This document shows, piece by piece, positions 40,739 to 40,742 of a stretch of DNA of 40,742 nucleotides. The notes beneath the pieces are model-generated. The model saw only the letters and a list, made by a program, of their open reading frames with translations, had not been told where the DNA came from and made no database searches. The stretch is taken from positions 1-40,742 of the forward strand of contig WTGW01000220.1 in assembly GCA_011523395.1 (NCBI GenBank). Reading direction: 5' to 3'. The position numbers and the translations under genes were made by a program. Position 1 is the first letter of the stretch; each line of letters begins with the position of its first letter. The stretch comes from Acidimicrobiia bacterium (GTDB lineage: Bacteria > Actinomycetota > Acidimicrobiia > Spongiisociales > Spongiisociaceae).

Positions 40739-40742
40739 GTGC

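Overview
The window is high-GC chromosomal DNA of an actinobacterium, most likely from the Acidimicrobiia or a nearby deep branch. This rests on gene content and order: gyrA/gyrB next to two DUF3566 membrane proteins, the parA-parB/trxA/trxB/ECF-sigma/mviN-type block, a probable F420-dependent oxidoreductase and a cutinase-like secreted hydrolase. No database search was possible, so the lineage is an inference.

Region 1 (1-16.5 kb) is the replication-origin neighbourhood. gyrA, gyrB, a DUF721 gene, recF, dnaN and dnaA run leftward. rpmH, rnpA, yidD, yidC, jag (khpB), parA and parB run rightward. DnaA-box-like sites sit just upstream of dnaA, and a nearly perfect parS lies between jag and parA. 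rsmG, usually found between jag and parA, is absent from that place.

Region 2 (16-24.6 kb) keeps the actinobacterial order trxA, trxB, small membrane protein, anti-sigma-like protein, ECF sigma factor and MviN-type pseudokinase, then a histone-deacetylase-family enzyme and the CCA-adding enzyme. The pseudokinase stands alone, without the MurJ flippase domain to which it is fused in mycobacteria. Short arrays with an exact 7-base period abut the stop codons of parB, trxA and the anti-sigma gene.

Region 3 (24.6-34 kb) holds tRNA-Leu(CAG), a membrane cytochrome-b/molybdopterin oxidoreductase fusion, a membrane-anchored protein of unknown function, serS and a UbiE/MenG-type methyltransferase. 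Two more modules follow. One is a two-gene cassette of an 89-residue protein and a retropepsin-like aspartic protease. The other is an ECF-sigma operon with three MscS-like membrane proteins on its two sides. A 9-bp inverted repeat before that sigma gene can be read as two back-to-back ECF promoters.

Region 4 (34-40.7 kb) carries four tRNA-Ser genes (GGA, CGA, UGA, GCU) that together read all six serine codons, plus the SRP RNA and tadA. Between them are an AlbA/Schlafen-type regulator with a palindrome over its start region, a phytanoyl-CoA-dioxygenase-like enzyme, a PPOX/F420 family protein, a cutinase-like hydrolase and an HpcH/HpaI aldolase.
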